The notes: generated by a model not told the origin, from the letters alone. Shown: positions 17,730-26,624, counted from the first letter of the stretch. The stretch is 32,763 bases of DNA from Verrucomicrobiales bacterium (GCA_005793375.1 SXSK01000239.1:1-32763); one strand, 5' to 3'. Program-made: numbers and translations.

Positions 17730-20700
17730 GCATTCAATCGGCCAATGACGCCCCCGATCGGGATCCTGCGACCTATGAATTAAGTGGCTCCAATGACGGC
17801 ACAACATTCTCCGTCATCAGCAGTGGCGACGTGCCCGAATTCGGTCCCGACCGATTCAAGACCGTGCAACTGAATTTTGCCAACGCCTCAGCGTACCTTT
17901 GGTACAAGTTGATGTTCCCCACCACCCGGGGTCCCAGCGGCTGCTGTATGCAAGTGGCCGAAGTCGAGTTCCTTGGGACGGCGGTCAAGGATGACGTCAC
18001 CCAACCCGGCGATGCCGTGGTCGCATCTTCCGCGAATAGCCCCGGCTCCGAAGGCGTGGCTAATGTCATCGACAATAAACCCACCAAATACCTCAACTTC
18101 GATGGCAAAAACGATCAACCCTCCGGTTTCACCGTCACTCCGGGTGTCGGGGCCACTGTGGTGACTGGCATCTCTGTCCAGTCCGCGAACGACGGCCCCG
18201 ATCGTGATCCAAAGAGTTACAACCTGAGCGGCTCCAACGATGGCGGAACAACCTTTGTCCCGATCAGTTCGGGCGACGTGCCGGAGTTCGGCACCACTCG
18301 TTTCAAGACGGTCTACGCCTTGTTCGCCAATACCAAGGCGTACAAGACCTACAAGCTCACGTTCCCCACGACGCGTGGACCTAGCACTTGCTGTATGCAA
18401 GTGGCCGAGGTCGAGCTGCTAGGCGACGTGGCTCCCCAAGACGTGACTGTCCCAGGCGATCCCACCGTGGCCTCCTCCGCCAACAGCCCTGGTTCCGAAG
18501 GCGTCGCCAATGTCATCGACAACAAGCCCACGAAATACCTCAACTTCGACGGGAAAAACAATCAGCCCTCGGGCTTCACTGTCACGCCCAGCGCCGGCAA
18601 GAGCATCGTGACTGGCCTCACCATCACCAGTGCCAATGACGCGCCTGACCGCGATCCAGCGACCTATCAATTGAGCGGCTCTAACGATGGCACTACGTTC
18701 ACCGCGATCAGTGCTGGCGACGTGCCCGAGTTCGGCCCCGATCGATTCAAGGCCGTGGAAGTGACCTTCCCCAATGCCGTTGCCTACTCCAGCTACCGGC
18801 TGATTTTCCCCACGACCCGCGGCCCCAGCGGCTGCTGTATGCAGGTTTCGGAAGTCGAATTCCTCGGCTTTGTATTTGATCCAACCAAGTTCCCGAAATT
18901 CCTGACCCAACCGGCCAATACTCCCTCGCTCGTCGGTGCCAAGGCCCGGTTCTTCGTCAACCTGGACGGTCCCTGGCGCTTGCAATGGTACAAAAATAAC
19001 ACCGCAATTCCGGGCGCCACCCAACTCGCCTATGAAACCGATGCGGTCACCGCCGCCAGTGGCAACGACACGTATCATGCGATCGCCAAGAACGGGCCGC
19101 TCGAAACCCAGAGTGATACCATTCGCGTGGAAGTCTTCGCACCATCTGCGACCAAAAGCATTGGGCTGAACTTTGTGGGCGGCGGTGCCAATGGCGCACC
19201 GACAACCATCGCCTCAACCGACGTTGCCGGCGCCCATAAGCAAGCCTATTGGAACAACTATCCCCGCACGGGCGACGATGTGGATCTCCCGGTCAAGAAC
19301 AGCAGCAATGACGATTCCGATATCACCGTCGAATTCGCCCCCTCCGGTCAGTGGGGTGCCGGCACGGGAACCGATTCCGGTGACCGCAAGATTCTGAATG
19401 GATATCTGAGCGGTGCAGACGGCGGTGGTAACGCTGTGGAGGTTATCTTTGGCAACCTGAACGCTGCCTCCACCTACTCGGTGTTGGTCTATACCGTGAA
19501 CCGCCCGCTGGCCTTCAATGATTCGGATTTCCGCGTGGAAGGCGCTGCCATCAGCCCAACCATCACCATCCGCGCCCAAAACGCCGACGAGTACAATACC
19601 GCCCCCGGTTTCGTCCGCGGCACCTCCACCGACCCGACCAAACGCCCGGTCGCGAACTATATCCGGTTCAATGATGTGAAGCCCGATGCGGGTGGCATTA
19701 TCAAACTAGTCGCCCAAGGCCTCCCCGAGCCCGGGGAATCGCCCGCCGGCGCGGCTCCCGTCAACGCGGTCCAATTGCTGGTCAATCCGCCCGCCGAAGT
19801 CCCCGCGCCCTTGGTGTCCAGCCAACCAGCGAGCCAAAACTTGGTTCTCGGAGCCAACGCGACATTCCTGATCAATGCCAGCGGATCCGGCCTGACCTAT
19901 CAATGGCGCAAGGGCGCCATCAACCTTGCCGATGGCGGCCGTGTTAGCGGTGCCAAATCAGCGTCGCTGACCCTGGCCACGGTGGAAGTTGGAGATGAAG
20001 GCAGCTATTCGGTGGTGGTTTCCAATGCTGGCGGCAGCGTGAACAGCGCCAGCGCCGTCCTCAGCGTCTACAATGGGAAAATTGCGGATCGCCTCGCCGC
20101 GCATTGGAAGTTTGACGAGAGTGCCGGGCTTTCCGCCGCCAATAGCGTCGTGGGCGGCCAAGCGGGCGCTCTTCAAGGGTACTCTGGCAATTCTCAGTGG
20201 GTCGCCGGCCGTGTCGGTGGAGCGCTGAGTTTCGACGGCGCCAGCCAGTTCGTCATCGTCTCCGATTACACCAAGCCCACCACCGCTGAAGCCCTCAGCG
20301 CCTGGGTCTGGACCGACGCCAGTCAGGCCTCGACCATTATCGCCAACTCCGGCGTGCCTAATGACCAAAACCTCCGCCGCAGTCAGTTCGAATTCGGTCT
20401 CGCCACCGAAGGCGATGTTCGCGGCCAAATCGTCGCCGGCCCGAATGCCTACAGCGGTCGCGAAGGCGCCGAAAAACCCCTCAGCATGGGTGCTTGGCAC
20501 CACGTGGTCCTCACCGCGGACGGATCCCGACTCACCATCTATCGCGATGGCGCTGTCGTTTCCACGTTGGACTATGCCGGCCGCATCACAGACGCGACCG
20601 CGCCTTGCATTGGCATCGGCGGGTTGCTCGACAATGCCCTCGATGCCAATGATCCGGAAGACAAGATCTGCGCCAAAGTCATCGAAGCCAATTCGTCGCT

Positions 20701-21007
20701 ATGGACCGGCAAGATCGACGATGTCGCCCTCTGGACACGCACTCTCGGTGCCGGTGAGGTCACCGCCATTTATGAATTGGGCAAGGCCAGTAAGAGCTTG
20801 GCGGAAGTGCCCAACGTCCAACCACCCGTCAGCAATCCGCCCACCCTCTCCGCCAAACGGAATGCGGACGGAACGATCACGGTTACGTTCGAAGGCAAGT
20901 TGGAACTATCCGACAAAGTGGATGGCTCCTATCAGCCACTCGATGTCGCCAGCCCGTTCACGTTCACACCCAACGCCGCCATGCAGTTCGGACGCGCTCG
21001 CCGATAG
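17516..21007 (+). CDS. large exported protein: three discoidin-like repeats, Ig-like domains, LamG
   Basis: 1163 residues. Order: residual signal-peptide end (FAALAQ), discoidin-like repeats (about 12-155, 160-303, 309-451), Ig-like domain (about 458-540), a beta-sandwich domain opening SIGLNFVGGG (545-755), second Ig-like domain (763-850; GDEGSYSVVVSNAGG), LamG domain (857-1085; AHWKFDESAGL, WHHVVLTADGSRLTIYRDG), and a C-terminal module ending in an aromatic/basic tail (MQFGRARR) of a kind common in Verrucomicrobiota exported proteins. Each discoidin unit has an identical ANSPGSEGVANVIDNKPTK block and a CCMQV motif near its end. Probable role: surface or secreted carbohydrate binding or adhesion. 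ATG 17516 sits inside the signal peptide: in frame upstream reads RRRRYWLSAFAS with no start codon before a stop at 17474, so the true 5' end is lost. Confidence 0.85.
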   Translation: MATGFAALAQSDITQPGDQTIASSANSPGSEGVANVIDNKPTKYLNFDGKNNNPSGFTVKPSVGKTIVTGLSIQSANDAPDRDPATYELSGSNDGTTFSVISSGDVPEFGPDRFKTVQLNFANASAYLWYKLMFPTTRGPSGCCMQVAEVEFLGTAVKDDVTQPGDAVVASSANSPGSEGVANVIDNKPTKYLNFDGKNDQPSGFTVTPGVGATVVTGISVQSANDGPDRDPKSYNLSGSNDGGTTFVPISSGDVPEFGTTRFKTVYALFANTKAYKTYKLTFPTTRGPSTCCMQVAEVELLGDVAPQDVTVPGDPTVASSANSPGSEGVANVIDNKPTKYLNFDGKNNQPSGFTVTPSAGKSIVTGLTITSANDAPDRDPATYQLSGSNDGTTFTAISAGDVPEFGPDRFKAVEVTFPNAVAYSSYRLIFPTTRGPSGCCMQVSEVEFLGFVFDPTKFPKFLTQPANTPSLVGAKARFFVNLDGPWRLQWYKNNTAIPGATQLAYETDAVTAASGNDTYHAIAKNGPLETQSDTIRVEVFAPSATKSIGLNFVGGGANGAPTTIASTDVAGAHKQAYWNNYPRTGDDVDLPVKNSSNDDSDITVEFAPSGQWGAGTGTDSGDRKILNGYLSGADGGGNAVEVIFGNLNAASTYSVLVYTVNRPLAFNDSDFRVEGAAISPTITIRAQNADEYNTAPGFVRGTSTDPTKRPVANYIRFNDVKPDAGGIIKLVAQGLPEPGESPAGAAPVNAVQLLVNPPAEVPAPLVSSQPASQNLVLGANATFLINASGSGLTYQWRKGAINLADGGRVSGAKSASLTLATVEVGDEGSYSVVVSNAGGSVNSASAVLSVYNGKIADRLAAHWKFDESAGLSAANSVVGGQAGALQGYSGNSQWVAGRVGGALSFDGASQFVIVSDYTKPTTAEALSAWVWTDASQASTIIANSGVPNDQNLRRSQFEFGLATEGDVRGQIVAGPNAYSGREGAEKPLSMGAWHHVVLTADGSRLTIYRDGAVVSTLDYAGRITDATAPCIGIGGLLDNALDANDPEDKICAKVIEANSSLWTGKIDDVALWTRTLGAGEVTAIYELGKASKSLAEVPNVQPPVSNPPTLSAKRNADGTITVTFEGKLELSDKVDGSYQPLDVASPFTFTPNAAMQFGRARR
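17549..18868 (+). repeat. three tandem ~445-bp repeats within the discoidin gene
   Basis: Units begin at 17549, 17993 and 18440 (spacing 444 and 447 bp). Each encodes one discoidin-like domain. Long blocks are nearly identical at DNA level, for example around the codons for ANSPGSEGVANVIDN and KYLNFDGKN, while loops differ. This indicates duplication with partial homogenisation. Such repeats are prone to recombination and to assembly collapse. Confidence 0.85.
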
Positions 21008-21037
21008 ACCAAAGGCGCCTTTTTTCCTCATCACCAC

Positions 21038-21069
21038 AGAGGTCGGACGCAAGTCCGACCTCTTTTTTA
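21038..21069 (+). terminator. strong rho-independent terminator
   Basis: A perfect 11-bp stem (AGAGGTCGGAC with GTCCGACCTCT) closed by a GCAA tetraloop of the stable GNRA class is followed by a run of six T. It lies 30 bp past the discoidin stop codon and ends that transcript just before the ArsR-methyltransferase gene. Confidence 0.92.
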
Positions 21070-21104
21070 TTCGTGTCGACCCTACTTCATGGTTAAACGG
21101 ACAC

Positions 21105-22079
21105 GTGTCCGCCACGTTGAAATCCCTCCGAGCCCTGGCCGACGCCACTCGTTTGCGAATCATCGCCCTGTTGGAGTCCGAGGAATTATCGGTCAATGAG
21201 CTGCAAGAAATCACTCGTCTGGGTCAATCACGTGTCAGTACACACCTGAGCCTACTTGCGGAGGCAGGGTTGATCACCGCCCGCCGCGAGGGCAAACGCA
21301 CCTTCTATAAACTGAACACGCTCGGCGCTTCGGAGATTTCCGAGGTTGCCCGATTCGCCATCCGCGGTGCTCATGAACTCCCCGAGAACCAAGGGGATCA
21401 AATCAACCTCAAGCGCATCATCGCCCGGCGCCAAGAACAGGCCCAACTCTTCTTCAACCAAGTCGCAGGCCGTTTCGATCGGAGCTACGGCCCGGGACGT
21501 TCCTGGGCAGCGTTCGGACACCTGCTCCTGCGCATCCTGCCGCCCATCACTGTCGCAGATCTCGGCTCTGGGGAAGGCCTCATCGCCGAACTCCTAGCGC
21601 GTCGCTGTCGCAAGGTTATTGCCGTCGATAATTCTGAAAAGATGGTCAAGTTCGGAGCCACCAAGGCCAAGAAGAACGGCCTCAAAAATCTCGAATTCCG
21701 CGTCGGCGACGTCCAGCAGCCCCCCATCGACCCCGGCAGTGTCGACCTCGTAATTCTCAGCCAGGCACTTCATCACGCCGAAACCCCCTCCGAAGCCATT
21801 GCCAGCGCCCATCGAATTCTCAAGCCTAGCGGCCAACTCCTCATTCTCGACCTAGTCCAACACAAGTTTGAACAGGCTCGGGAGTTGTACGGGGACCGAT
21901 GGCTAGGCTTTTCAGAAAGCACGTTGCATCGGTGGCTCGAAGACGCCGGCTTTAAACAAATCGAAATCAGTGTCGTCGATCGTGAAGAACAACCTCCGCA
22001 CTTCGAAACACTGCTCGCCAGCGGCGAACGGTCGCCCGCTACGGGCGCTTTAGTGACGCCCGACGAAAATGCTCGGTGA
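21105..22079 (+). CDS. ArsR-family HTH regulator fused to SAM-dependent methyltransferase
   Basis: 324 residues from a GTG at 21105, the first plausible start beyond the terminator. The frame is open far upstream, but that part overlaps the discoidin gene. Residues 5-75 form an ArsR winged helix (LKSLRALADATRLRIIALLE, SRVSTHLSLLAEAGLITARREGKRTFYKL). The usual metal-binding ELCVCDL segment is replaced by a Cys-free ELSVNELQ, so metal sensing through that site is unlikely. Residues about 145-270 are a class I methyltransferase: motif I VADLGSGEGLIAELLA, acidic VIAVDNSEKM, VDLVILSQALHHAE and LKPSGQLLILDL. Related fusions are linked in other bacteria to S-adenosylmethionine or homocysteine metabolism, so the domain may sense SAM/SAH rather than methylate. 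The 3' end overlaps the convergent ceramidase gene by 41 bp. Confidence 0.85.
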   Translation: MSATLKSLRALADATRLRIIALLESEELSVNELQEITRLGQSRVSTHLSLLAEAGLITARREGKRTFYKLNTLGASEISEVARFAIRGAHELPENQGDQINLKRIIARRQEQAQLFFNQVAGRFDRSYGPGRSWAAFGHLLLRILPPITVADLGSGEGLIAELLARRCRKVIAVDNSEKMVKFGATKAKKNGLKNLEFRVGDVQQPPIDPGSVDLVILSQALHHAETPSEAIASAHRILKPSGQLLILDLVQHKFEQARELYGDRWLGFSESTLHRWLEDAGFKQIEISVVDREEQPPHFETLLASGERSPATGALVTPDENAR

Positions 22080-24273
22080 TTTCTTTGGCTTTCAACGCCC
22101 GGTCATACACCGCCACTTCGTCCAGCTTGCCCTCCAGCCCCGCTACGCCATCGTGACGCCCACCAAAAAACATCGAACCGGAACGAATCCGAGGTAACGA
22201 GTCAGCCTGGATTTCTGGAATCGGATTTCCATCCAGATACACCCGCGCACTCTGTCCTTCGCGAACCAGGACGAGGTGATGCCAAGTGCGCATCGCAAGC
22301 TGCGTTCGACCCACCCAGGGTGATACACTCGACGTCCCACTGATCCCCAGGACCAGTCGCCCCGCCGTCGACCCACCCGATGACGATAACGAGGTCCCTC
22401 CGATCGCCAGGTGCTCCGCCATACCATCGGTGACGCCATCCACCCCTCTCGAATAGAAGTGGCCCGTGACATCTCTCGCCGTCACTGGCAATCCGTTCCA
22501 CACCCAAAGTTCGATGGAATAGGAGTCCGGCAACTGCGGCAAGCTGGCTCGAAGACGCCCCCCGGCGACGTGAATCGCACGGTTGATCTGGCCGGCATTA
22601 AAGGCATTCGGCACTTCAGGTGCTGCCGGATGAAACCCAACGGTTTGCCCGGCACCGGGCAGGTACAAGGCCACACCGTCTTCAAAGGATGCCTCGCGCC
22701 CACGGCCGGACGCATCATGAGCTGTTGGAATGACGGCTTCATTGAGACGCCAATAGGCGTAGGGTTTCGATTTCAGCACCGCCTTGGCGTAGATCCCATG
22801 GCTATCCGTCATCGCGCGCCGAGGCTTGCCTGAAACTTCCTCTAACAATCCCAGCAACGCCTCGACGATCTTGGGTTCTGCTGTGACTTCCAGTCCAGCG
22901 GTGCGCGCCGCCCAGGTCGTGTAGCCGCCCAGTTTGTGTTGCTCAGGGGGTGGGATATAACCTTCCGCACCATTGGCTAACTCGATGTTGAACGTGGTTT
23001 GAAGCGGACTCTGAGCCTTTAATTTCAGCCCTGTAATGGCATAAACCTCGTTGGGAAGGGTCGCAATACCGACGTCGCCGATCCGAATGGCCTGGACCTT
23101 GATCTCGGTTCGCGGGCGCTCATGAAGATAAATGGATTCCAACGCGTAAATCTCGGGCAATGTTCCCGGCAGTCGCCCCTCCAATCCTCCCGCCACGCGG
23201 CGTGCCCAAGCCAATCGAGCCGCGTCGGGAACCCTATATCCCAATGCCAGCTTCCGTTCCGCCATCGCCAAGGGAACCCATTCGCGGAAGGTCATGCCAC
23301 GTACCAGACGCGCCACCGACTCCGCCATCGCCCGCGCATAGGCATCGTATCCGATGTCCTTCGCCGGTGCCCCGTAGTCCATCCACATCAAATCCCCGCT
23401 GGTGCCCTGACTCATGATGGGTACAAACACCCCGGGCTCCGCTCCCGCATCCGCTCCCAATTGCGAGGCCACATGCTGGCAAAACCGTCCGTAGTAATCC
23501 GACGAAAGCAACGGCGACCCATAATAATGCTGCGAATAATTTGCCAGCAGCGCCAGCGGACGCCCTTCCAAGGTCTGAAACGCCACCACCGACAATCCCG
23601 GATCCACCGGACCCGAATGTCCCACGGCATCCGGACTCTGATAGCCCGGATGCATATGTGCTCGAACGGAGACATCCCCAAACGGATCGGTCAGCCTCTT
23701 GTCCGGACGCCGTATCCACCGACGATTGAAGGTGTGATCCCAGTCATCCACCACACCCCACCCGATTCTCGCTGGTTGCAGCCGATTCGCCGCTCCAATT
23801 AAGGCTTCAGCAATTCGTGGCATGAGGAACGCTGCGTAGTTGGTGTCCATCCGACTCCCCAGACATCCCATCGCCGATGGCGCGGAATGAGTGTGCGTGA
23901 CCGAGACGAGCATTCGGTCGAGCGGAATGCCGGTAATGCCACTGGCGATCGACTTGGCTTGATCCATGAGGTCCCTTGCCACCATGCACGAGTCAACCAC
24001 AGCAAACAGGATCTTCGTCGAGCCATCATCGAGCGCCAATGAGCGAACCCTCAATGAATCCACCGTGTTGGTCGCCACCCGTTCGGTGAACATCGCATTC
24101 ACCAACACCGGATAATTGGTGGGGGTGATATCCACCACGAACGCCCCAGCTCGAAACAACTTCGGCGCGGCTGCGACGCCCCGTTCAAGCCCGAGCACCA
24201 GGGTCGAGGCAACGAGAAGAAGGGCTATCCAAGGCCTCAGGAACGGCGCCGGCGTGGATCCGAAGGAAATCAT
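22039..24273 (-). CDS. exported neutral/alkaline ceramidase-like protein with C-terminal LamG domain
   Basis: 744 residues. A signal peptide (FLRPWIALLLVASTLVLGL...VAAAP) leads into a neutral/alkaline ceramidase N-terminal-like domain (about 38-470): AGAFVVDITPTNYPV, SLRVRSLALDDGSTKILFAVVDS, VSVTHTHSAPS (HTHS is the usual Zn-ligand segment), NYSQHYYGS, SQGTSGDLMW and IATLPNEVYAITG. Family members hydrolyse ceramides or similar N-acyl amides outside the cell; verrucomicrobial relatives are often of unknown substrate. A LamG-like domain (about 510-740: YAYWRLNEAV, YSIELWVWNG, WHHLVLVREGQSARVYLDG, EGKLDEVAVYDRAL) follows and may bind glycan or lipid carbohydrate. The C-terminus overlaps the convergent methyltransferase gene tail to tail. 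Confidence 0.85.
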   Translation of the reverse strand: MISFGSTPAPFLRPWIALLLVASTLVLGLERGVAAAPKLFRAGAFVVDITPTNYPVLVNAMFTERVATNTVDSLRVRSLALDDGSTKILFAVVDSCMVARDLMDQAKSIASGITGIPLDRMLVSVTHTHSAPSAMGCLGSRMDTNYAAFLMPRIAEALIGAANRLQPARIGWGVVDDWDHTFNRRWIRRPDKRLTDPFGDVSVRAHMHPGYQSPDAVGHSGPVDPGLSVVAFQTLEGRPLALLANYSQHYYGSPLLSSDYYGRFCQHVASQLGADAGAEPGVFVPIMSQGTSGDLMWMDYGAPAKDIGYDAYARAMAESVARLVRGMTFREWVPLAMAERKLALGYRVPDAARLAWARRVAGGLEGRLPGTLPEIYALESIYLHERPRTEIKVQAIRIGDVGIATLPNEVYAITGLKLKAQSPLQTTFNIELANGAEGYIPPPEQHKLGGYTTWAARTAGLEVTAEPKIVEALLGLLEEVSGKPRRAMTDSHGIYAKAVLKSKPYAYWRLNEAVIPTAHDASGRGREASFEDGVALYLPGAGQTVGFHPAAPEVPNAFNAGQINRAIHVAGGRLRASLPQLPDSYSIELWVWNGLPVTARDVTGHFYSRGVDGVTDGMAEHLAIGGTSLSSSGGSTAGRLVLGISGTSSVSPWVGRTQLAMRTWHHLVLVREGQSARVYLDGNPIPEIQADSLPRIRSGSMFFGGRHDGVAGLEGKLDEVAVYDRALKAKEITEHFRRASLKRP

Positions 24274-24394
24274 GCCTTCCTACTACTGCATTCCTGTGGA
24301 GCGGTTCCATGCTTGATTGCAAGAAATCGACTGCCTTGACCGATCTTGGGAACGATGGGACCCCGAAGAGCAACTGTCAGCACCAGTCCCTTCC

Positions 24395-25426
24395 TCATTG
24401 GTCCAGCAATACTTGGTTGGCTTCTGGGATTTCAGGCGCGATGAGCAGAAGCGCCGCACGGCCGAGTCTCCAGAATTCCGCGACGTTATTGCGCATGGTT
24501 TCGACGATCTTCGGAACCGCAGTTCGCGCTGAAGGCCCCATGCCACCCAACGCTTGGAGAACTTGGATTCGATTGCTCAGTTCCGGATCCTCCAGAGCCT
24601 TCGTCAGAACGTCCACCGTCGCCGCGTCCTTCAGTTCAGCTCCCTTGAGGCACTGGTAGACGAACAAACGGATGCCGGGATCGGGATCCGAAGCCAATGT
24701 CAGTAATAGATCCCGCGCTGGCGCCGCAGCCGCGCCATACTCCTTGAGGCCAAAGAGAGCTGGAAGGCGCACATCCATCCGTTGTCTAGAGGCCGGGGTC
24801 AGGTGTCGGATCAGATGGGGAACACCGTCCGCCGCAGGCACACCAACCCTGCGGAGGCCTGGAAGGACTTGCATTAGGAGAAACTCATTGGTGTCCGAGC
24901 ACAGGCGCAACACGTGCGGAACCGCTTCTGGAGTGGGCACACCCCAATTCATCAGGATCATCGCCGCCGGCCCACTCACATAAGGACTCGGGTCGCGAAG
25001 CGATCGAACCAGACCCTCGCGGGCAACCGATGAATGAAGTCTCATGGTCGCCAACAGGTTCACCGCGACACGCCGTCGTATTTCCATATCAATCTTGGTG
25101 GGGAGATAATGCGTCCAAGCCAACGGAACATGAGGCTCGACCCATCCTCGGAATCGACTTGGGAGCGGCTCGACAGACTTCAGAACCAGATTGAGTTCTG
25201 CAGCGGCTTGGGCCGGGAACGCCAGCACCTTCTCTAGAGCGGCAGCGTTCTGGTCGCAAGCCAACAAGACCCATTGATGCACGGGTTTACCATCCACCCA
25301 GGGCGTCGCCGGTCGAAGCCAACTCCAAATGCCACCACTTAACGCCATCACCACCACAACCGTCAGTCCGATAATGCGCCGGGGAATGGCACGTGATCGA
25401 ACTGCCGTGGCGGAAGACGGCGCCAT
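24395..25426 (-). CDS. membrane-anchored HEAT-repeat protein
   Basis: 343 residues from ATG 25426; the frame can be extended to a TTG at 25462 (MKNFLRGENSFH), which has an AAGGAG only 3 nt away, so 25426 is preferred though not certain. A single hydrophobic anchor (IIGLTVVVVMALSGGIWSW) follows a basic N-terminus. The outer part has PBS/HEAT-like helical repeats: REGLVRSLRDPSPYVSGPAA, VPHVLRLCSDTNEFLLMQVL, VPHLIRHLTPASRQRMDVRL and VDVLTKALEDPELSNRIQVLQALGGMG. Such scaffolds bind protein partners; no enzyme motif is present. It is spaced 120 bp from the ceramidase-like gene on the same strand and could share its transcript. Confidence 0.75.
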   Translation of the reverse strand: MAPSSATAVRSRAIPRRIIGLTVVVVMALSGGIWSWLRPATPWVDGKPVHQWVLLACDQNAAALEKVLAFPAQAAAELNLVLKSVEPLPSRFRGWVEPHVPLAWTHYLPTKIDMEIRRRVAVNLLATMRLHSSVAREGLVRSLRDPSPYVSGPAAMILMNWGVPTPEAVPHVLRLCSDTNEFLLMQVLPGLRRVGVPAADGVPHLIRHLTPASRQRMDVRLPALFGLKEYGAAAAPARDLLLTLASDPDPGIRLFVYQCLKGAELKDAATVDVLTKALEDPELSNRIQVLQALGGMGPSARTAVPKIVETMRNNVAEFWRLGRAALLLIAPEIPEANQVLLDQ

Positions 25427-25546
25427 ATGGAAACTGTTCTCACCTCGGAGGAAATTCTTCAAGAACTCCTTATTCTCAGGCCGAACCCCAAAGTGCTTCC
25501 AAAGGCGCCACGCTCAGTGGACCGCCCTCTTAACGAACCTCTCGGG

Positions 25547-26269
25547 TCATTTGATGCCCATCAATCGATCGCGCCATAGTTTGTACAATTCGACCGTGGC
25601 CACTACGTCCCGCAGGCAGTATTCCGCAATAGCGCGATACTCACCGGCGGCGAGCAGATCGTTGACATCCATTCCAGTAATGCCGTGACTCTTGGGGGAC
25701 TCGATGCCGAATGATTTACAATAGAAGTCCAGGTTGAACTTGCGCGCCGCCCCCTCGCGACCACTGACGTTATAAAATGAGAATTGCTCGGCCAGATCGC
25801 AGTGCGGTTCGGTGGCATATCGATACCCGAGCCAGTTTCGACGCGAAATGGGCACGTTCAAGATGGCTGAACGCAAATAAAGAAACGGCACATCAAACCC
25901 ACGCCCATTGAAGGTGACGATCTCATCGTAGTGGCGCGCGACATCCCAGAAAGCCGTTAACAATTCAGACTCATCCACGCAGGGTACAAACTCGACCGCC
26001 GACTTTGGTCCATCCTCGTCGCTTTCAAAATCGTCCGCCTGGAACAATACCTGCCCTTTGCCAGAATCCACATTGAGCATGGCAATGCAGACGACCTGGG
26101 CCGTGAAGGGCCAAAGGCTGAATTGCTGTTGAATTTCCGCGCGCTTGAGTGCTTGCGACGTCTCGTCGGGTTGTCGCGATGCTTCACGGAACAGGTATTC
26201 CTGTTGTGCCTCGTCGAAATGTTCAAGGCCGAGCGCGGATGTCTCGATATCAAAAACCAATCGGGCCAT
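25547..26269 (-). CDS. 3'-5' exonuclease of the PolB-exonuclease-like DEDDy family
   Basis: 240 residues. Motifs for a DEDDy nuclease are in order: Exo I DIET (D7, E9), Exo II TFNGRGFDVPFLYLR (D126) and Exo III YCLRDVVATVELY (Y217, D221). This matches the stand-alone exonucleases related to the proofreading domain of family B DNA polymerases (DNA_pol_B_exo2). It would remove nucleotides from the 3' end of DNA or RNA using two metal ions. No polymerase domain is present. The surroundings (mutS nearby, divergent) hint at a repair role, but that is inference. An 8-bp inverted repeat CAAAAATC/GATTTTTG lies 42 bp upstream. Confidence 0.88.
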   Translation of the reverse strand: MARLVFDIETSALGLEHFDEAQQEYLFREASRQPDETSQALKRAEIQQQFSLWPFTAQVVCIAMLNVDSGKGQVLFQADDFESDEDGPKSAVEFVPCVDESELLTAFWDVARHYDEIVTFNGRGFDVPFLYLRSAILNVPISRRNWLGYRYATEPHCDLAEQFSFYNVSGREGAARKFNLDFYCKSFGIESPKSHGITGMDVNDLLAAGEYRAIAEYCLRDVVATVELYKLWRDRLMGIK

Positions 26270-26310
26270 GCAGGGGTCGTTTTAGTCGGACACCGACTTC
26301 AACGCAGCCG

Positions 26311-26337
26311 CAAAAATCCAATTGGTGACGATTTTTG
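26311..26337. promoter_or_regulatory. 8-bp inverted repeat upstream of the exonuclease gene
   Basis: CAAAAATC (26311-26318) and GATTTTTG (26330-26337) flank an 11-nt spacer, 42 bp from the exonuclease start. An operator-like symmetry; the binding protein is unknown. A smaller GTCGG/CCGAC repeat is at 26285-26297. Confidence 0.3.
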
Positions 26338-26390
26338 TGCTGAATCAGAATGAATCGGACCTGAAATGAAGCGTTGTTGAAAAAGAAAGA

Positions 26391-26432
26391 CCGCGGCGGA
26401 CTGCCCCAACGAATCAGGACACTCCGCCGCGG
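26391..26432 (-). terminator. rho-independent terminator of the Lys-rich peptide gene
   Basis: A perfect 10-bp stem (CCGCGGCGGA with TCCGCCGCGG) with a 22-nt loop. Read on the minus strand it is followed by a T-rich run (TCTTTCTTTTTC). It begins 50 nt after the stop codon of the tiny gene and separates it from the exonuclease gene. Confidence 0.8.
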
Positions 26433-26481
26433 ATGTGATTTTTATCAAAAACAAATCAGGCAACGGTCACTAAATTAACTA

Positions 26482-26550
26482 CTACTTCTTTGCTGCCTTT
26501 TTCTTCGCGACTTTTTTCGCTACTTTTTTCGCGGCTTTTTTTGCTGCCAT
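26482..26550 (-). CDS. 22-residue Lys/Ala-repeat basic peptide, histone H1 tail-like
   Basis: Tiny gene of 22 codons. Eleven residues are lysine and eight alanine, in an AAKK/VAKK repeat that would form a highly charged, DNA-binding-like helix resembling histone H1 tails. Support for expression: a strong Shine-Dalgarno (GGAGGTGAG, rev-comp of 26553-26565) sits about 4-9 nt ahead of ATG 26550; the stop is TAG TAG in tandem, with a further in-frame TAG shortly after; and a terminator lies 50 nt downstream. Lys and Ala codons are mixed (AAA/AAG, GCA/GCC/GCG), unlike a simple DNA repeat. It is divergent from mutS. A nucleoid-associated or nucleic-acid condensing role is inferred only. Confidence 0.75.
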   Translation of the reverse strand: MAAKKAAKKVAKKVAKKKAAKK

Positions 26551-26624
26551 CGATCTCACCTCCAGTCTGATCTAGGGGTTCTCAAAATTTTCCGTGCTTT
26601 GCGCAGGTATTTATTTCTAGGAGA

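Noticed and set aside
17549-18868. CRISPR-like array from regular repeats
   Set aside because: Units are about 445 bp and encode protein; there are no short repeats with unique spacers.
23122-23802. 226-residue plus-strand ORF
   Set aside because: Antisense to the ceramidase-like gene; Arg/Pro/His-rich shadow translation.
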